From NCBI RefSeq assembly GCF_011050365.1, contig NZ_DRFV01000002.1, forward strand, positions 1 through 64,000: a DNA stretch of 64,000 nt, in the 5' to 3' direction. The DNA is from Pseudohongiella sp. GTDB taxonomy: Bacteria; Pseudomonadota; Gammaproteobacteria; Pseudomonadales; Pseudohongiellaceae. Position numbers and translations under genes: made by a program. Position 1 is the first letter of the stretch. The number at the start of each line of letters is the position of its first letter. A model generated the notes under the pieces. That model was not told the DNA's origin and did not search any database. It was given only the letters and a program-made list of their open reading frames with translations. Below are positions 24,360-33,627 of the stretch, piece by piece.

Positions 24360-26429
24360 CTAGGCCGGATCAAAAAAGCAGATGGTATTGCCACCGGCAT
24401 CCTTGGCCTGGAACAGGGCAATGCCGACCTGTTTGACCAGTTCGACGGTGTCGGCAGCGCCCTCGCCAAATAACGTAATGCCAATGCTGCAGGTAGAAAA
24501 ATAATCCGAGCCCTGAATATGATAGGTATCTTCCAGTCCGCTGAGAATCGATTGCGCCACCTGTTGCACGGTGGTGGCGGCGCGTCGCGACTCTTCACCC
24601 AGAGCGGTCAGTACCACAACAAACTCATCACCACCGTAACGCGCAACGTTGTCCATGGGCCGCACCAGGTCCTGCAACCTTTCAGAAATTTTGATCAGCA
24701 ACTCGTCCCCGGCCAGGTGTCCGAGAGTATCATTGATGACCTTGAACTGGTCCAGATCAATCATCAGCAGCGCACCGAAGCGCTGTAATTGCACACTGCG
24801 TTTTACGCTATGCTCCAGCAGCATCAATGCCCTGGTGCGATTAATCAGACCCGTGACGGGGTCAAAATACGACAGCTTGCTGATCTCTTCTTCAGCCCAT
24901 TTCAGGGCACTCATATCAATGTAGTCACCAACATAATTGGTGATTTTACCGGCCTGATCACGCACCGCGGTAATGGTGACTGACTGGGGGTAAACTTCGC
25001 CGTTTTTGCGCCGGTTCCAGATCTCGCCGTGCCAGCGGCCACTGGTCATGATTGCCTGCCACATGTTTTGATAAAACTCACGGCTATGCTGACCCGATTG
25101 CAGCATACTGGGCGTTTTCCCCAACACCTCTTGCTGTGTGTAACCCGTGCTGTGTTCAAACGCGGCATTGACACGCAGAATACGCAGATCGGTATCGGTT
25201 ATCATGATCCCTTCCTGCGAGGAGAATGCCGTCGCGGCAATACGCAGCTCTGCATCGCTCCTGTACCGTTCGGTGACATCACGGATCAGCAACAGGTGTC
25301 GGGGCTCTTCGTTTTCGGGAGCAAGACGGGAACCGGAAATCTCATACCAGTGCACACCGTCATCACGATCCAGCCAGTAACTGTGACCGCTGGTTTTCCC
25401 GCTCGCATCAATATCTGCACAGGCTTGCCGGAGGGTTTCGTGGGTACGGTCCGGAATAATCTCCTGCATCTTGCGGCCAATAAAACTTTCAGGGGGCGCC
25501 AGCAGCTCGGGGCGACTAACGTCGGAGTGATAATCAATAATGGTGCCATCCGGCGCCAGTTCGAACATCAGATCGGGTATGGAGTCCAGTGTCGCTTTAA
25601 AGCGCGCGCGTGATGTCGTCACCGACTGATAGGGGAATACAATGCCCGTCACTACCAACGCGCGATACAGATAAATGTAGGCCACAACTTTGTACAGATG
25701 GCCAGTCACATTATAGATGTCGAACAGATTCATATAGCGCGTGAACAACAACTCACTGAACGCCATGATCGCCGCAGAAACCGACAGGAGCAAGGTATCT
25801 GCACGCTGGCTTGCCACGCTGCGCTGCCACAACAGATAGGCAGCGACGCCGTAGACCAGAACCAGAATATATTCAAAGCCAACCTTGAACGGAGTAAGCC
25901 CGGTGCTTGCGTCGAAGTTGTCCGGCACCCGGTGCGGGAAATACAAAAACAGCACATGCAGACCCGCCACCAGCAGGGCGACCATGCCCAGCAGCCCATA
26001 GCGAAACGTTGAGGGTGCACGGGTTACTGGCAACACCACTGCTGCTATCAGCGCCAGAGCCCCGAGACTGCGGGCCGCCAGCCAGAAATCGATAGTTTTA
26101 TCAGGCCCACTGGCAGTGACATAGTCCGGCATGCCCGGATAGGACAGCAAATGGCTGAAGTCCAGCACCGCGACACCCAGAAACAGACAGGCCAGTGCCA
26201 CCGTGCGATAGTCCGCCTTGCCCTGGTAGGTGTACCAGCCCACCGTGAACACCATGGCGGCAACCACGACAGCGACGGCCTCAAGAAAGGAATGTAACGG
26301 CAGGTATGAGGTGAGGTCAGTGAATGCTGGCAATGGCAGAAAACCCAGCATAATCAGCAGCAAAGCCGACGTTACCAACACCCGGCGTGACGACTGACGC
26401 ATTTGTTCGTACTGGATAGCCTTTTTCAT
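24360..26429 (-). CDS. MASE3-PAS-PAS-GGDEF cyclic-di-GMP protein
   Basis: A 689-residue membrane protein up to the TAG. Six to seven transmembrane helices of the MASE3 sensor type (about 15-250; FLPLPAFTDLTSYLPLHSFL, then WYTYQGKADYR) are followed by two PAS domains (about 280-400 with FIGRKMQEIIPDRTHETLR, and about 410-520 with ILRVNAAFEHSTGYTQQEVL) and a GGDEF domain (RYGGDEFVVVL intact). It should synthesise cyclic-di-GMP in response to a membrane or redox cue. The frame is open upstream to 26624, but ATG 26429 (MKKAIQYEQM) precedes the first helix and avoids overlap with the divergent gene. The EAL domain follows in frame after one TAG. Confidence 0.85.
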   Translation of the reverse strand: MKKAIQYEQMRQSSRRVLVTSALLLIMLGFLPLPAFTDLTSYLPLHSFLEAVAVVVAAMVFTVGWYTYQGKADYRTVALACLFLGVAVLDFSHLLSYPGMPDYVTASGPDKTIDFWLAARSLGALALIAAVVLPVTRAPSTFRYGLLGMVALLVAGLHVLFLYFPHRVPDNFDASTGLTPFKVGFEYILVLVYGVAAYLLWQRSVASQRADTLLLSVSAAIMAFSELLFTRYMNLFDIYNVTGHLYKVVAYIYLYRALVVTGIVFPYQSVTTSRARFKATLDSIPDLMFELAPDGTIIDYHSDVSRPELLAPPESFIGRKMQEIIPDRTHETLRQACADIDASGKTSGHSYWLDRDDGVHWYEISGSRLAPENEEPRHLLLIRDVTERYRSDAELRIAATAFSSQEGIMITDTDLRILRVNAAFEHSTGYTQQEVLGKTPSMLQSGQHSREFYQNMWQAIMTSGRWHGEIWNRRKNGEVYPQSVTITAVRDQAGKITNYVGDYIDMSALKWAEEEISKLSYFDPVTGLINRTRALMLLEHSVKRSVQLQRFGALLMIDLDQFKVINDTLGHLAGDELLIKISERLQDLVRPMDNVARYGGDEFVVVLTALGEESRRAATTVQQVAQSILSGLEDTYHIQGSDYFSTCSIGITLFGEGAADTVELVKQVGIALFQAKDAGGNTICFFDPA

Positions 26430-26550
26430 TGTTACGGTACTCGCATGCGTGATGCTGAGAGCTGACAAGTGGCCTTGTCGGACTGTCTCACTGACTGCAT
26501 AATGTGAGTATGACTCGCCAACCAACTTTGTACAACAAGGCCCATCTGAC

Positions 26551-27231
26551 ATGCTGAACTGGGCCGATGTAGACACCGTCATGTTCGATATGGACGGCAC
26601 CTTGCTGGACCTGCATTTTGACAATTATTTCTGGGAAACGCTGGTGCCAAGAACCTATGGCCAACGCATCGGTATTGATGCCGACGCCGCCTGGGCCCAG
26701 CTCCGGCAACACTACCATGCCCTGCACGGCAAACTGGACTGGTACTGCATCGATTTCTGGTCGGACAAACTGCAACTCGACATCCAGGGCATGAAAAATG
26801 CCGCACGCGATAAAATCGCGCTGCGCCCCAATGTGTTGCCGCTGTTGAGCCGGCTGCAGGCGCACGGTAAAACAGTGTGGCTGGTCACCAATGCCCACCC
26901 CGGCAGCCTGGATCTGAAGATGCAACACACAGGGCTGCGAAATCACTTTCAGCACACCGTCAGTTCACACGACCTGGGCCTGGCAAAAGAGAACGCAGGC
27001 TTCTGGACAACGCTTCGCCAGCTGGAACACTACGATCCCGAGCGCACCGTGCTGTTTGATGACAATTTTAATGTGCTGGCGCGCGCCCGGGCCGAAGGCA
27101 TTCGACACCTGTTTGGCATCACCTTGCCTGACAGCCAGCGCCCGCCGGTGCAACACGAAGAATTTATCTGTTTGCACGACTTCGAGCAGATCATGCCACC
27201 GGCGCTGGAGACCAGTGACCATGGCCGCTGA
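26551..27231 (+). CDS. yrfG: HAD-family GMP/IMP nucleotidase
   Basis: A 226-residue haloacid-dehalogenase-type phosphatase closely resembling YrfG, which dephosphorylates purine nucleotides. Motif I is VMFDMDGTLLDLHFDNYFWE (nucleophile Asp13), motif II VWLVTNAHPGS, and motif III/IV VLFDDNFNVLARARAEGI. The LHFDNYFWETLVP cap segment is typical of the YrfG group. It overlaps the start of hslR by 11 bp, reproducing the yrfG-hslR pair known from other gammaproteobacteria. Confidence 0.92.
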   Translation: MLNWADVDTVMFDMDGTLLDLHFDNYFWETLVPRTYGQRIGIDADAAWAQLRQHYHALHGKLDWYCIDFWSDKLQLDIQGMKNAARDKIALRPNVLPLLSRLQAHGKTVWLVTNAHPGSLDLKMQHTGLRNHFQHTVSSHDLGLAKENAGFWTTLRQLEHYDPERTVLFDDNFNVLARARAEGIRHLFGITLPDSQRPPVQHEEFICLHDFEQIMPPALETSDHGR

Positions 27232-27640
27232 CCGCAATGACAGCCTGGCACCAGCAACCCCGGGCAGGGTGCGTCTGGACAAATGGTTATGGGCCGCGCG
27301 CCTGTTCAAGACCCGCGCGCTGGCAAAAACGGCCATCGAGGGCGGCAAGGTGCAAATTGACGGCAACAAAGCCAAGCCCGGCAAAGAAATCGCAATGGGC
27401 ACGGTGATGACCGTGCGTCAGGGCTGGGACGAAAAAACCCTGACGGTGACGGGGTTATCGGAGCAGCGCCGTGGCGCTGCTGAGGCCCAGCAGCTTTATA
27501 GTGAATCGGAAGACAGTATCAAACAGCGGATGGCGCTGGCCGAACAACGCAAAATGCAGGCCGCTGGCCAATATGCCCATGATAAACCTAACAAAAAGGA
27601 CCGCCGCCTGCGCCAGGCCATGAAGGGCCGCTCCGGGTAG
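27221..27640 (+). CDS. hslR: Heat-shock protein 15, ribosome-recycling S4-domain protein
   Basis: A 139-residue RNA-binding protein. The S4 domain starts at [20 protein letters not shown] and is followed by a Lys/Arg-rich tail ([18 protein letters not shown]). Hsp15 binds free 50S subunits that still carry a nascent chain and helps recycle them. The frame is open far upstream inside yrfG, but ATG 27221 ([11 protein letters not shown]) gives the normal length and an 11-bp overlap with yrfG, so translational coupling is likely. Confidence 0.92.
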   Translation: MAADRNDSLAPATPGRVRLDKWLWAARLFKTRALAKTAIEGGKVQIDGNKAKPGKEIAMGTVMTVRQGWDEKTLTVTGLSEQRRGAAEAQQLYSESEDSIKQRMALAEQRKMQAAGQYAHDKPNKKDRRLRQAMKGRSG

Positions 27641-27732
27641 ACCGGACGCGGCAGCGAGGCGTCGCTTCCAGGTATTCACTTCGCGCTTTTTTTGCCATAA
27701 TGCCTGCACTACCAGACAAGGTGACGACAGGC

Positions 27733-29307
27733 ATGACAATAATAAGCCAGCAAACCCGCCAGGATAACAACCGCACCATTTATCAGAACCTTACCCCTGC
27801 CCAGCTTGTCGAAATCGCGTTACAGCGACAGGAAGGTAAACTGGCCGATAATGGCGCGCTGGTGGTCGAAACCGGTCACCGCACTGGTCGCAGCCCCAAG
27901 GACCGGTTTATCGTACAGGAGCCGGACACCTCCGGCATGATCGACTGGGGTGTGGTGAATCAACCGCTGGCACCGGAAAAATTCGACGCGCTATGGCAAC
28001 GTGTAAACGACTACCTGGCCGACAAGGACCTGTTCACCGCTGACCTTCATGTCGGCGCCGATCCTGCACACTACCTGCCGGTTCATGTCAGCGCACAGTA
28101 CGCCTGGCATTGCCTGTTTGGCAGCACCCTGTTCATCAAGGCGGCAGACAACTACAACCCGGATAACAAGGAGGTCTGGCAGATTCTCAGTGCGCCGGAT
28201 TTTGTTTGCGATCCGGCGCGCGATGGCACCAACTCTGAGGGCACCGTGATCATCAACTTTGCCCAGCGCAAAGTGCTGCTGGCCGGTATGCGGTATGCGG
28301 GCGAGATGAAAAAGTCCATGTTCTCGGTACAGAACTTCCTGCTACCGGCCAAGGACGTTCTGCCCATGCACTGCTCCGCCAACGTAGGCGAAGCCGGAGA
28401 TGTCTGCCTGTTCTTCGGCCTGTCCGGTACCGGCAAAACCACGCTGTCGGCCGATGAGGAGCGTTACCTGATTGGTGACGACGAGCACGGCTGGGGCAAG
28501 GACACAGTCTTCAATCTGGAAGGTGGCTGTTACGCCAAATGTATCGACCTGAGTCAGAAAAACGAACCGGTGATCTGGGATGCCATCAAGTTCGGCTCAG
28601 TGATCGAGAATGTCAGCATTGATGAACAAACCCGCGTCGCCGATTACAGTGATACGCATCTGACCGAGAACAGCCGGGCCTGTTACCCGCTGACGCATAT
28701 CAGAAACCGCATCGACGCCAATCGTGCCGGCGAACCCAAAGCCATTGTATTCCTGACCTGCGACCTGACCGGGGTTCTGCCACCGGTGTCAATCCTGTCG
28801 CCCGAGGCAGCCGCCTATCACTTCCTCAGCGGATATACTGCGCTGGTTGGCTCCACCGAAGTCGGCGCCGGTGACGGCATCAAGTCTACCTTCTCGACCT
28901 GTTTTGGCGCGCCGTTTTTCCCGCGCCCGGCCGGCGTTTATGCTGACCTGCTGATCAAGCGTATTGCCGGTTTCGACAGCCAGGTCTATCTGGTGAACAC
29001 CGGATGGACCGGCGGACCGCATGGTGTCGGCAAACGTTTCAGCATCCCGGTCACCCGCTCAGTGCTGCACGCCATCCAGAGCGGCGCGCTGCGCGATGCC
29101 GACACCGAACATCTGGCCGGCATCAACCTGACCATTCCAACGCAGGTGCCCGGCGTCGACACGGCATTGCTGAATCCGCGCAATACCTGGTCAGACCCTG
29201 CCAAATACGATGCCAAGGCGGCCGACCTGATCGGCCAGTTCAATAACAACTTCAAGCGGTTTGTGGTCTCGGAAGCTATTGTAGCGGCCGGCCCGCAAGC
29301 CTTGTAA
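27733..29307 (+). CDS. pckA: Phosphoenolpyruvate carboxykinase (ATP)
   Basis: A 524-residue enzyme converting oxaloacetate and ATP to PEP in gluconeogenesis. [12 protein letters not shown] binds substrate, the kinase-1a P-loop is [15 protein letters not shown], and the metal/Asp motif is [20 protein letters not shown]. The C-terminal part includes [18 protein letters not shown] and [23 protein letters not shown] 27733 has AAGGTGA eight bases upstream; another ATG at 27700 adds 11 residues and has none. The gene is monocistronic between hslR and gshA. Confidence 0.95.
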   Translation: MTIISQQTRQDNNRTIYQNLTPAQLVEIALQRQEGKLADNGALVVETGHRTGRSPKDRFIVQEPDTSGMIDWGVVNQPLAPEKFDALWQRVNDYLADKDLFTADLHVGADPAHYLPVHVSAQYAWHCLFGSTLFIKAADNYNPDNKEVWQILSAPDFVCDPARDGTNSEGTVIINFAQRKVLLAGMRYAGEMKKSMFSVQNFLLPAKDVLPMHCSANVGEAGDVCLFFGLSGTGKTTLSADEERYLIGDDEHGWGKDTVFNLEGGCYAKCIDLSQKNEPVIWDAIKFGSVIENVSIDEQTRVADYSDTHLTENSRACYPLTHIRNRIDANRAGEPKAIVFLTCDLTGVLPPVSILSPEAAAYHFLSGYTALVGSTEVGAGDGIKSTFSTCFGAPFFPRPAGVYADLLIKRIAGFDSQVYLVNTGWTGGPHGVGKRFSIPVTRSVLHAIQSGALRDADTEHLAGINLTIPTQVPGVDTALLNPRNTWSDPAKYDAKAADLIGQFNNNFKRFVVSEAIVAAGPQAL

Positions 29308-29399
29308 AGCGACCACGGCGCCCCCACAAAACGATGACAGTCGCACAGGCTGTCATCGTAACCGCCGGCACCGGCAGCAGATCACCAGAGGCTGACATT

Positions 29400-30971
29400 T
29401 TGTCCAAAGCATTCAAAGCATCACTTGAGCGGTTTCAACTGCCGGAGTTCAAACCAGCCTGGGCAAAGATTCAGCGGGGCATTGAAAAAGAAAGCCTGCG
29501 GGTGACGCCCGAAGGCCGCCTTGCACAAACGCCACATCCGGTCGGCATGGGCTCCGCGCTGACTCACCCCTATGTCACTACAGACTACTCGGAAGCACTG
29601 GTAGAGCTGATTACACCGGTATCAGACTCCATCGATGAATGCCTGACATTTCTGGAAGACCTGCACAAATTCGTTTATCACAACCTGCCCGAGGGTGAAC
29701 GCCTTTGGGTAGCCAGCATGCCCTGCCTGCTGGAAAGCGAAGCCCAGATTCCACTGGCGCAATACGGCAACTCCAACATGGGCCGGCTAAAAACCCTTTA
29801 CCGGGAAGGTCTGGGCCATCGTTATGGCCGGTTGATGCAGACCATCGCCGGTATTCATTACAACTTTTCCATGCCCGACGCTTTCTGGGAAGACTTCCGG
29901 TCCGTGTCCGGCTCCACCGAATCCATGCAGGCGTTCCGCACGCGCAAGTATCTGCACCTGATCCGCAACTTCCATCGTTATTCGTGGTTGCTGGTGTATC
30001 TCTTTGGCGCCTCGCCGGCGGTGGCTCGCTGCTTCACCGATGACCGCAATCATGATCTGCAGGCACTGGATGCCGCCACGCTGTACAAACCCGACGCCAC
30101 CTGTCTGCGCATGGGCGACCTGGGTTACAAAAGTGACGCCCAGCGTTCCATTTTTGTGTGCTACAACGACCTGAACAATTATATCGACAGCCTGTACTCG
30201 GCGCTGTCGACACCGTATCCGCCCTATCAGCGCCTCGGCCTGAAGCGTGATGACCATCATCTGCAGATCAACACCAACCTGTTGCAACTGGAAAACGAAT
30301 TTTACGCCACCATCCGCCCCAAACGGGTCGGCGATGGCAAGCGCCCGCTGCAGTTGCTGAAAGAAAGCGGCATTCAGTACATAGAAGTACGGGCACTGGA
30401 TCTGAATCCTTTCCTGCCACTGGGCATTGATGCGGAACAGATTCACTTCCTGGACGCATTCCTGGTGTATTGCCTGCTGGCAGACAGTCCGGAATGCGTG
30501 AAAGCAGAGAATGAGGAGATTGAAAAAAACCTGGCACTGACCGTTAATCGCGGACGCGAAGCCGGGCTGGAACTGAACCGCAACGGTAACCCGATAACGC
30601 TGAAGAGCTGGGCCACTGAATTGATGCAGGATATCGGCTTCAGCGCCGGCCTGCTCGATCACGCGCATGCGACGGACGCCTATTCCGCAGCGCTGGCAGC
30701 ACAACAGAACAAGGTGGATGATCCCTCGCAAACGCCGTCAGCGAAAATTCTGCAGGCGCTGCGTGACAATAACCAGCCATTCTGCAAATTCGGCATGCAG
30801 CATTCGGAAGCGGTTCAGCAGGGTTTCATGAAAAGCACGCTGTTGCCATCACGGCTCGATCACTTTACCGCGACCAGCGCACAGTCGCTGGCGGCACAGG
30901 CACATGCCGAGGCCAGCGACGAACTGGATTTCGACAGCTTCCTGACGCAGTGGAACGACTACCAGCTGTAG
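29400..30971 (+). CDS. gshA: Glutamate-cysteine ligase
   Basis: First enzyme of glutathione synthesis, class I (gammaproteobacterial) type. IQRGIEKESLRVTPEGRLAQ, TPHPVGMGSALTHPYVTTDY and FGASPAVARC are family signatures. TTG 29400 (MSKAFKASLERFQL) gives 523 residues, near the usual 518, and has AGAGG eight bases upstream. An ATG at 29334 would add 22 unusual residues without a ribosome-binding site. A GC-rich hairpin follows the stop. Confidence 0.94.
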   Translation: MSKAFKASLERFQLPEFKPAWAKIQRGIEKESLRVTPEGRLAQTPHPVGMGSALTHPYVTTDYSEALVELITPVSDSIDECLTFLEDLHKFVYHNLPEGERLWVASMPCLLESEAQIPLAQYGNSNMGRLKTLYREGLGHRYGRLMQTIAGIHYNFSMPDAFWEDFRSVSGSTESMQAFRTRKYLHLIRNFHRYSWLLVYLFGASPAVARCFTDDRNHDLQALDAATLYKPDATCLRMGDLGYKSDAQRSIFVCYNDLNNYIDSLYSALSTPYPPYQRLGLKRDDHHLQINTNLLQLENEFYATIRPKRVGDGKRPLQLLKESGIQYIEVRALDLNPFLPLGIDAEQIHFLDAFLVYCLLADSPECVKAENEEIEKNLALTVNRGREAGLELNRNGNPITLKSWATELMQDIGFSAGLLDHAHATDAYSAALAAQQNKVDDPSQTPSAKILQALRDNNQPFCKFGMQHSEAVQQGFMKSTLLPSRLDHFTATSAQSLAAQAHAEASDELDFDSFLTQWNDYQL

Positions 30972-30977
30972 CCAGAC

Positions 30978-31009
30978 TCCCGGACCCGACCGACCATACA
31001 GGTCCGGGA
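30978..31009. terminator. GC-rich hairpin between convergent gshA and dsbB
   Basis: TCCCGGACC (30978-30986) and GGTCCGGGA (31001-31009) form a perfect 9-bp stem. No T-run follows, so it may slow polymerase or protect 3' ends rather than be a complete intrinsic terminator. Confidence 0.5.
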
Positions 31010-31019
31010 AGGCAGCTCG

Positions 31020-31529
31020 CTAGCGGCGGAAGGCCTGAAACAGACACAGACTGAACAGTGCCACAAAACCCATCAGGGCCAGCTCGGGAATCGAGAAGAT
31101 GCCGAGAAAGCGCCAGTTTACTTCAGCACAATTGCCGTCGCCTACCAGCAAAAAGCTCAGCGTATCCATCAACGGAAAGTTGTCCAGCATGTAGCTGAAA
31201 CCCGGACCGCAGGCAGGCACCTGGTCTTCCGGCAGGTAGGTCAGCCAGATTTGGCGAATGGCAAAATAGGCACCTGCCACACACATGGCCGCAGCCAGCA
31301 TGCCATAGTTGCGCCGACCGCTTGTGCCGGGATTGTGAATCGCGGCGAACAGACAGACCAGGCCCGCCGCCACCACAAACACGCGCTGGGTGATGCACAA
31401 ACCGCAGGGCTCCAGCAGCATCACGTGTTCCATGTAGAGCGCGGCGCCGATGATCAGCGCCGTCGCCAGAAAAATCAGCAGATTCAGTAATCGTGAGTTC
31501 GGCATCAGCGCCATGAGTCGGGCTATCAT
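31020..31529 (-). CDS. dsbB: Disulfide bond formation protein B
   Basis: A 169-residue inner-membrane protein with four helices that reoxidises DsbA and passes electrons to quinone. The first periplasmic loop has the redox pair CGLC (Cys42, Cys45, EPCGLCITQR) and the second loop has Cys107 (VPACGPGFSYML) and Cys134 (GDGNCAEVNW). All four essential cysteines are present. The ATG overlaps the upstream mechanosensitive-channel stop by 4 bp, so the two are cotranscribed. That pairing is unusual and may link envelope stress responses. Confidence 0.93.
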   Translation of the reverse strand: MIARLMALMPNSRLLNLLIFLATALIIGAALYMEHVMLLEPCGLCITQRVFVVAAGLVCLFAAIHNPGTSGRRNYGMLAAAMCVAGAYFAIRQIWLTYLPEDQVPACGPGFSYMLDNFPLMDTLSFLLVGDGNCAEVNWRFLGIFSIPELALMGFVALFSLCLFQAFRR

Positions 31530-32938
31530 CTGGTTTCTTCCTGCTTGGTGGATTGGTTCCCGGAGGATTCATTTTCGCGTTGGCCGGATTCATCGCCCGG
31601 CTCACCTTCCGGCGTATCTTTCAGGCTGCGGGCATCATCATTGGCATTATCTGACAGCGAGCGCCCTTCGGCAAACGCACGCATGTCCCTGCCGCTGGGC
31701 TGCTGGAACACCTGCAGTCCGAATTCCGGCAGTATTGCCAGCAAGTGGTCAAAAATATCGGACTGGATACCTTCATATTCCACCCAGTTTACGGTATTGG
31801 TGAAGCAGTAAATCTCTATCGGCAAACCATCCGGACCCGGCCCCTGGTGCCGGACAATCAGGGTCAGATCCTGACGCACGCGTTCACTGGCACGCAGATA
31901 ATTCACCATGTAGGCCCTGAACGTCCCCAGGTTGGTCATGCGACGGGTATTGACCGGTTCCTTGCCGCGCTCTTCCAGCTTGGTGTTCCAGTCATCCAGC
32001 TCCTCCTGCTTCTCCTTCAGGTAGTCCTGCAGCAATGAGAAACGGCCCAGGCGCTCAACCTCCTCAGTGCTCAGGAAATGCACGCTGTTCTGGTCCAGAT
32101 ACACAGCCCGCTTGATACGGCGTCCACCGGTCTCCCGCATACCCCGCCAGTTCTTGAAAGACCCGCTGATGAAGCGCCGCGTCGGGATGGTGGTGATGGT
32201 CTTGTCCCAGTTCTGCACTTTGACGATGTGCAGTGCGATATCAATGACATCACCATCAGCACTGAGCTCCGGCATCTCGATCCAGTCGCCGACCCGAACC
32301 ATATCGTTGGAGGTAATCTGCACACTGGCAACCAGCGACAGCAGGGTGTCCTGAAAAACCAGCATCAGCACGGCAGCCAGAGCACCCACACCCGACAGCA
32401 GGATGACCGGTGAGCGGTCCAGCAGTGTTGCAATCATCAGCAATACGGCGACGGCATACAATACGATTTTGAGGACTTGCAGATAACCCTTGATCGGCCG
32501 ATCCAGCGCTTCCGGGCGTCGCTGATAAAGATCGTTGATCAGGTCCATGATCGAACCCAGCGCCAGCGCGATGGTCAATACGATAAACGCATTGCCAACA
32601 TTGGTGACAATCACGACCGCCTCGTCAGGCAGGTCGGGAATCAGCCGGATACCAAAGGTGATGACCAGCACCGGAATGACATTGGCAAGCCGGCGGATGA
32701 ACCCGAACCGGTAATAAACGCTTTTGTCCCGCTTCAGGCGCTTGCCATTTTCATCGGTCTGCTGCGCACCTTCCAGCAGCGAAAAGACACCACGCACCAA
32801 TACACGCTTGGTCACCAGATTGAACAACCAGGCCGTCGCCAGCAGGCTCACTACCGCGAGGGCGACGGCGAGCCACTCGTAAGTTTCAAGCCAAACAGTG
32901 ATCTGATCCGGCAGTAATTGCGTTAAAAACTCAGGCAT
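31526..32938 (-). CDS. MscS-family (YbdG-like) mechanosensitive channel
   Basis: A 470-residue inner-membrane channel. Five hydrophobic helices occur in the first 210 residues. The pore-lining region and MscS beta domain follow: LSGVGALAAVLMLVFQDTLL, then SVQITSNDMVRVGDWIEMPE and TTIPTRRFISGSFKNWRGM. The long C-terminal domain (NTRRMTNLGTFRAYMVNYLR, PIEIYCFTNTVNWVEYEGIQ) matches the YbdG/MscM group, which protects against osmotic downshock. The tail is polar and low-complexity (ENESSGNQSTKQEETR). It is translationally coupled to dsbB and divergent from the FliL-like gene. Confidence 0.9.
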   Translation of the reverse strand: MPEFLTQLLPDQITVWLETYEWLAVALAVVSLLATAWLFNLVTKRVLVRGVFSLLEGAQQTDENGKRLKRDKSVYYRFGFIRRLANVIPVLVITFGIRLIPDLPDEAVVIVTNVGNAFIVLTIALALGSIMDLINDLYQRRPEALDRPIKGYLQVLKIVLYAVAVLLMIATLLDRSPVILLSGVGALAAVLMLVFQDTLLSLVASVQITSNDMVRVGDWIEMPELSADGDVIDIALHIVKVQNWDKTITTIPTRRFISGSFKNWRGMRETGGRRIKRAVYLDQNSVHFLSTEEVERLGRFSLLQDYLKEKQEELDDWNTKLEERGKEPVNTRRMTNLGTFRAYMVNYLRASERVRQDLTLIVRHQGPGPDGLPIEIYCFTNTVNWVEYEGIQSDIFDHLLAILPEFGLQVFQQPSGRDMRAFAEGRSLSDNANDDARSLKDTPEGEPGDESGQRENESSGNQSTKQEETR

Positions 32939-33152
32939 GCAAACGATTTCTCTTGCGTGGTATTGTAGTGCCCATGCTATCTTCCGGCGATGTCGGCCAT
33001 GCAGTCAGACATGGCTTCGGACAGGGTGCTGCGGGCCCAATAGGCGCCCATGCTACCAAAGAAGACTTCAGTGGCGCCATCGCCAGCCGATAATGATTTA
33101 ACAGATGTGCAGGCCTGCTCGCCAACCATCGCCACCCGTACGGGATAAAACA

Positions 33153-33602
33153 TTGATAAGTATCACGAAGGTCAATAAATTTTGGCTCGCAGCAGCCGGT
33201 ATCATGGCAGCTCTGAGCATGACACCCGCACTGGTCACTGCGGCGGCGCCCGCGCCAGCAGATAATGGCATGGCGAACATGATTTATTACAGCCTGGGCC
33301 CCAGCTTCATCACCAATTACGATGGTGCGGGTCGCCTGAAGTACCTGAAAACAGATGTCAGCGTTCGTATTGAGCCCGGCACAGCATCCATGCTGGAGCG
33401 TCACCTGCCGTACATCCGCAATCGTCTGGTCACCCTGCTCTCGGCGCAGCTGGAAGAGGACCTGACATCGATACGCGGCAAAGAGCAACTGCGCGCCGAT
33501 GCGCTTAACGAAATAAAGCAGGCACTGGACATGCTGGAACGCCCCGGTGCCTCAAGTCAGCTTATCAATCTGTATTTCACATCCTTTGTGATACAGCGTT
33601 AA
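33153..33602 (+). CDS. Orphan FliL-like exported protein
   Basis: A 149-residue protein. TTG 33153 is the likeliest start (no ATG precedes the signal peptide closely); the frame is open further upstream to 33105. The N-terminus is a signal peptide or anchor (KFWLAAAGIMAALSMTPALV), then comes a FliL domain: YYSLGPSFITNYDGAGRLKY, PYIRNRLVTLLSAQLEEDL, RGKEQLRADALNEIKQAL and NLYFTSFVIQR. FliL normally stabilises the flagellar stator, but no flagellar gene is nearby. Stand-alone homologues occur in many gammaproteobacteria and are of unknown role. Confidence 0.8.
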   Translation: MISITKVNKFWLAAAGIMAALSMTPALVTAAAPAPADNGMANMIYYSLGPSFITNYDGAGRLKYLKTDVSVRIEPGTASMLERHLPYIRNRLVTLLSAQLEEDLTSIRGKEQLRADALNEIKQALDMLERPGASSQLINLYFTSFVIQR

Positions 33603-33627
33603 AAAAAAGCCCCAAACTCACCACAAA

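Noticed and set aside
29787-30731. A 314-aa minus-strand frame inside gshA
   Set aside because: Long antisense frame caused by GC-rich third positions; gshA motifs on the plus strand are unambiguous.
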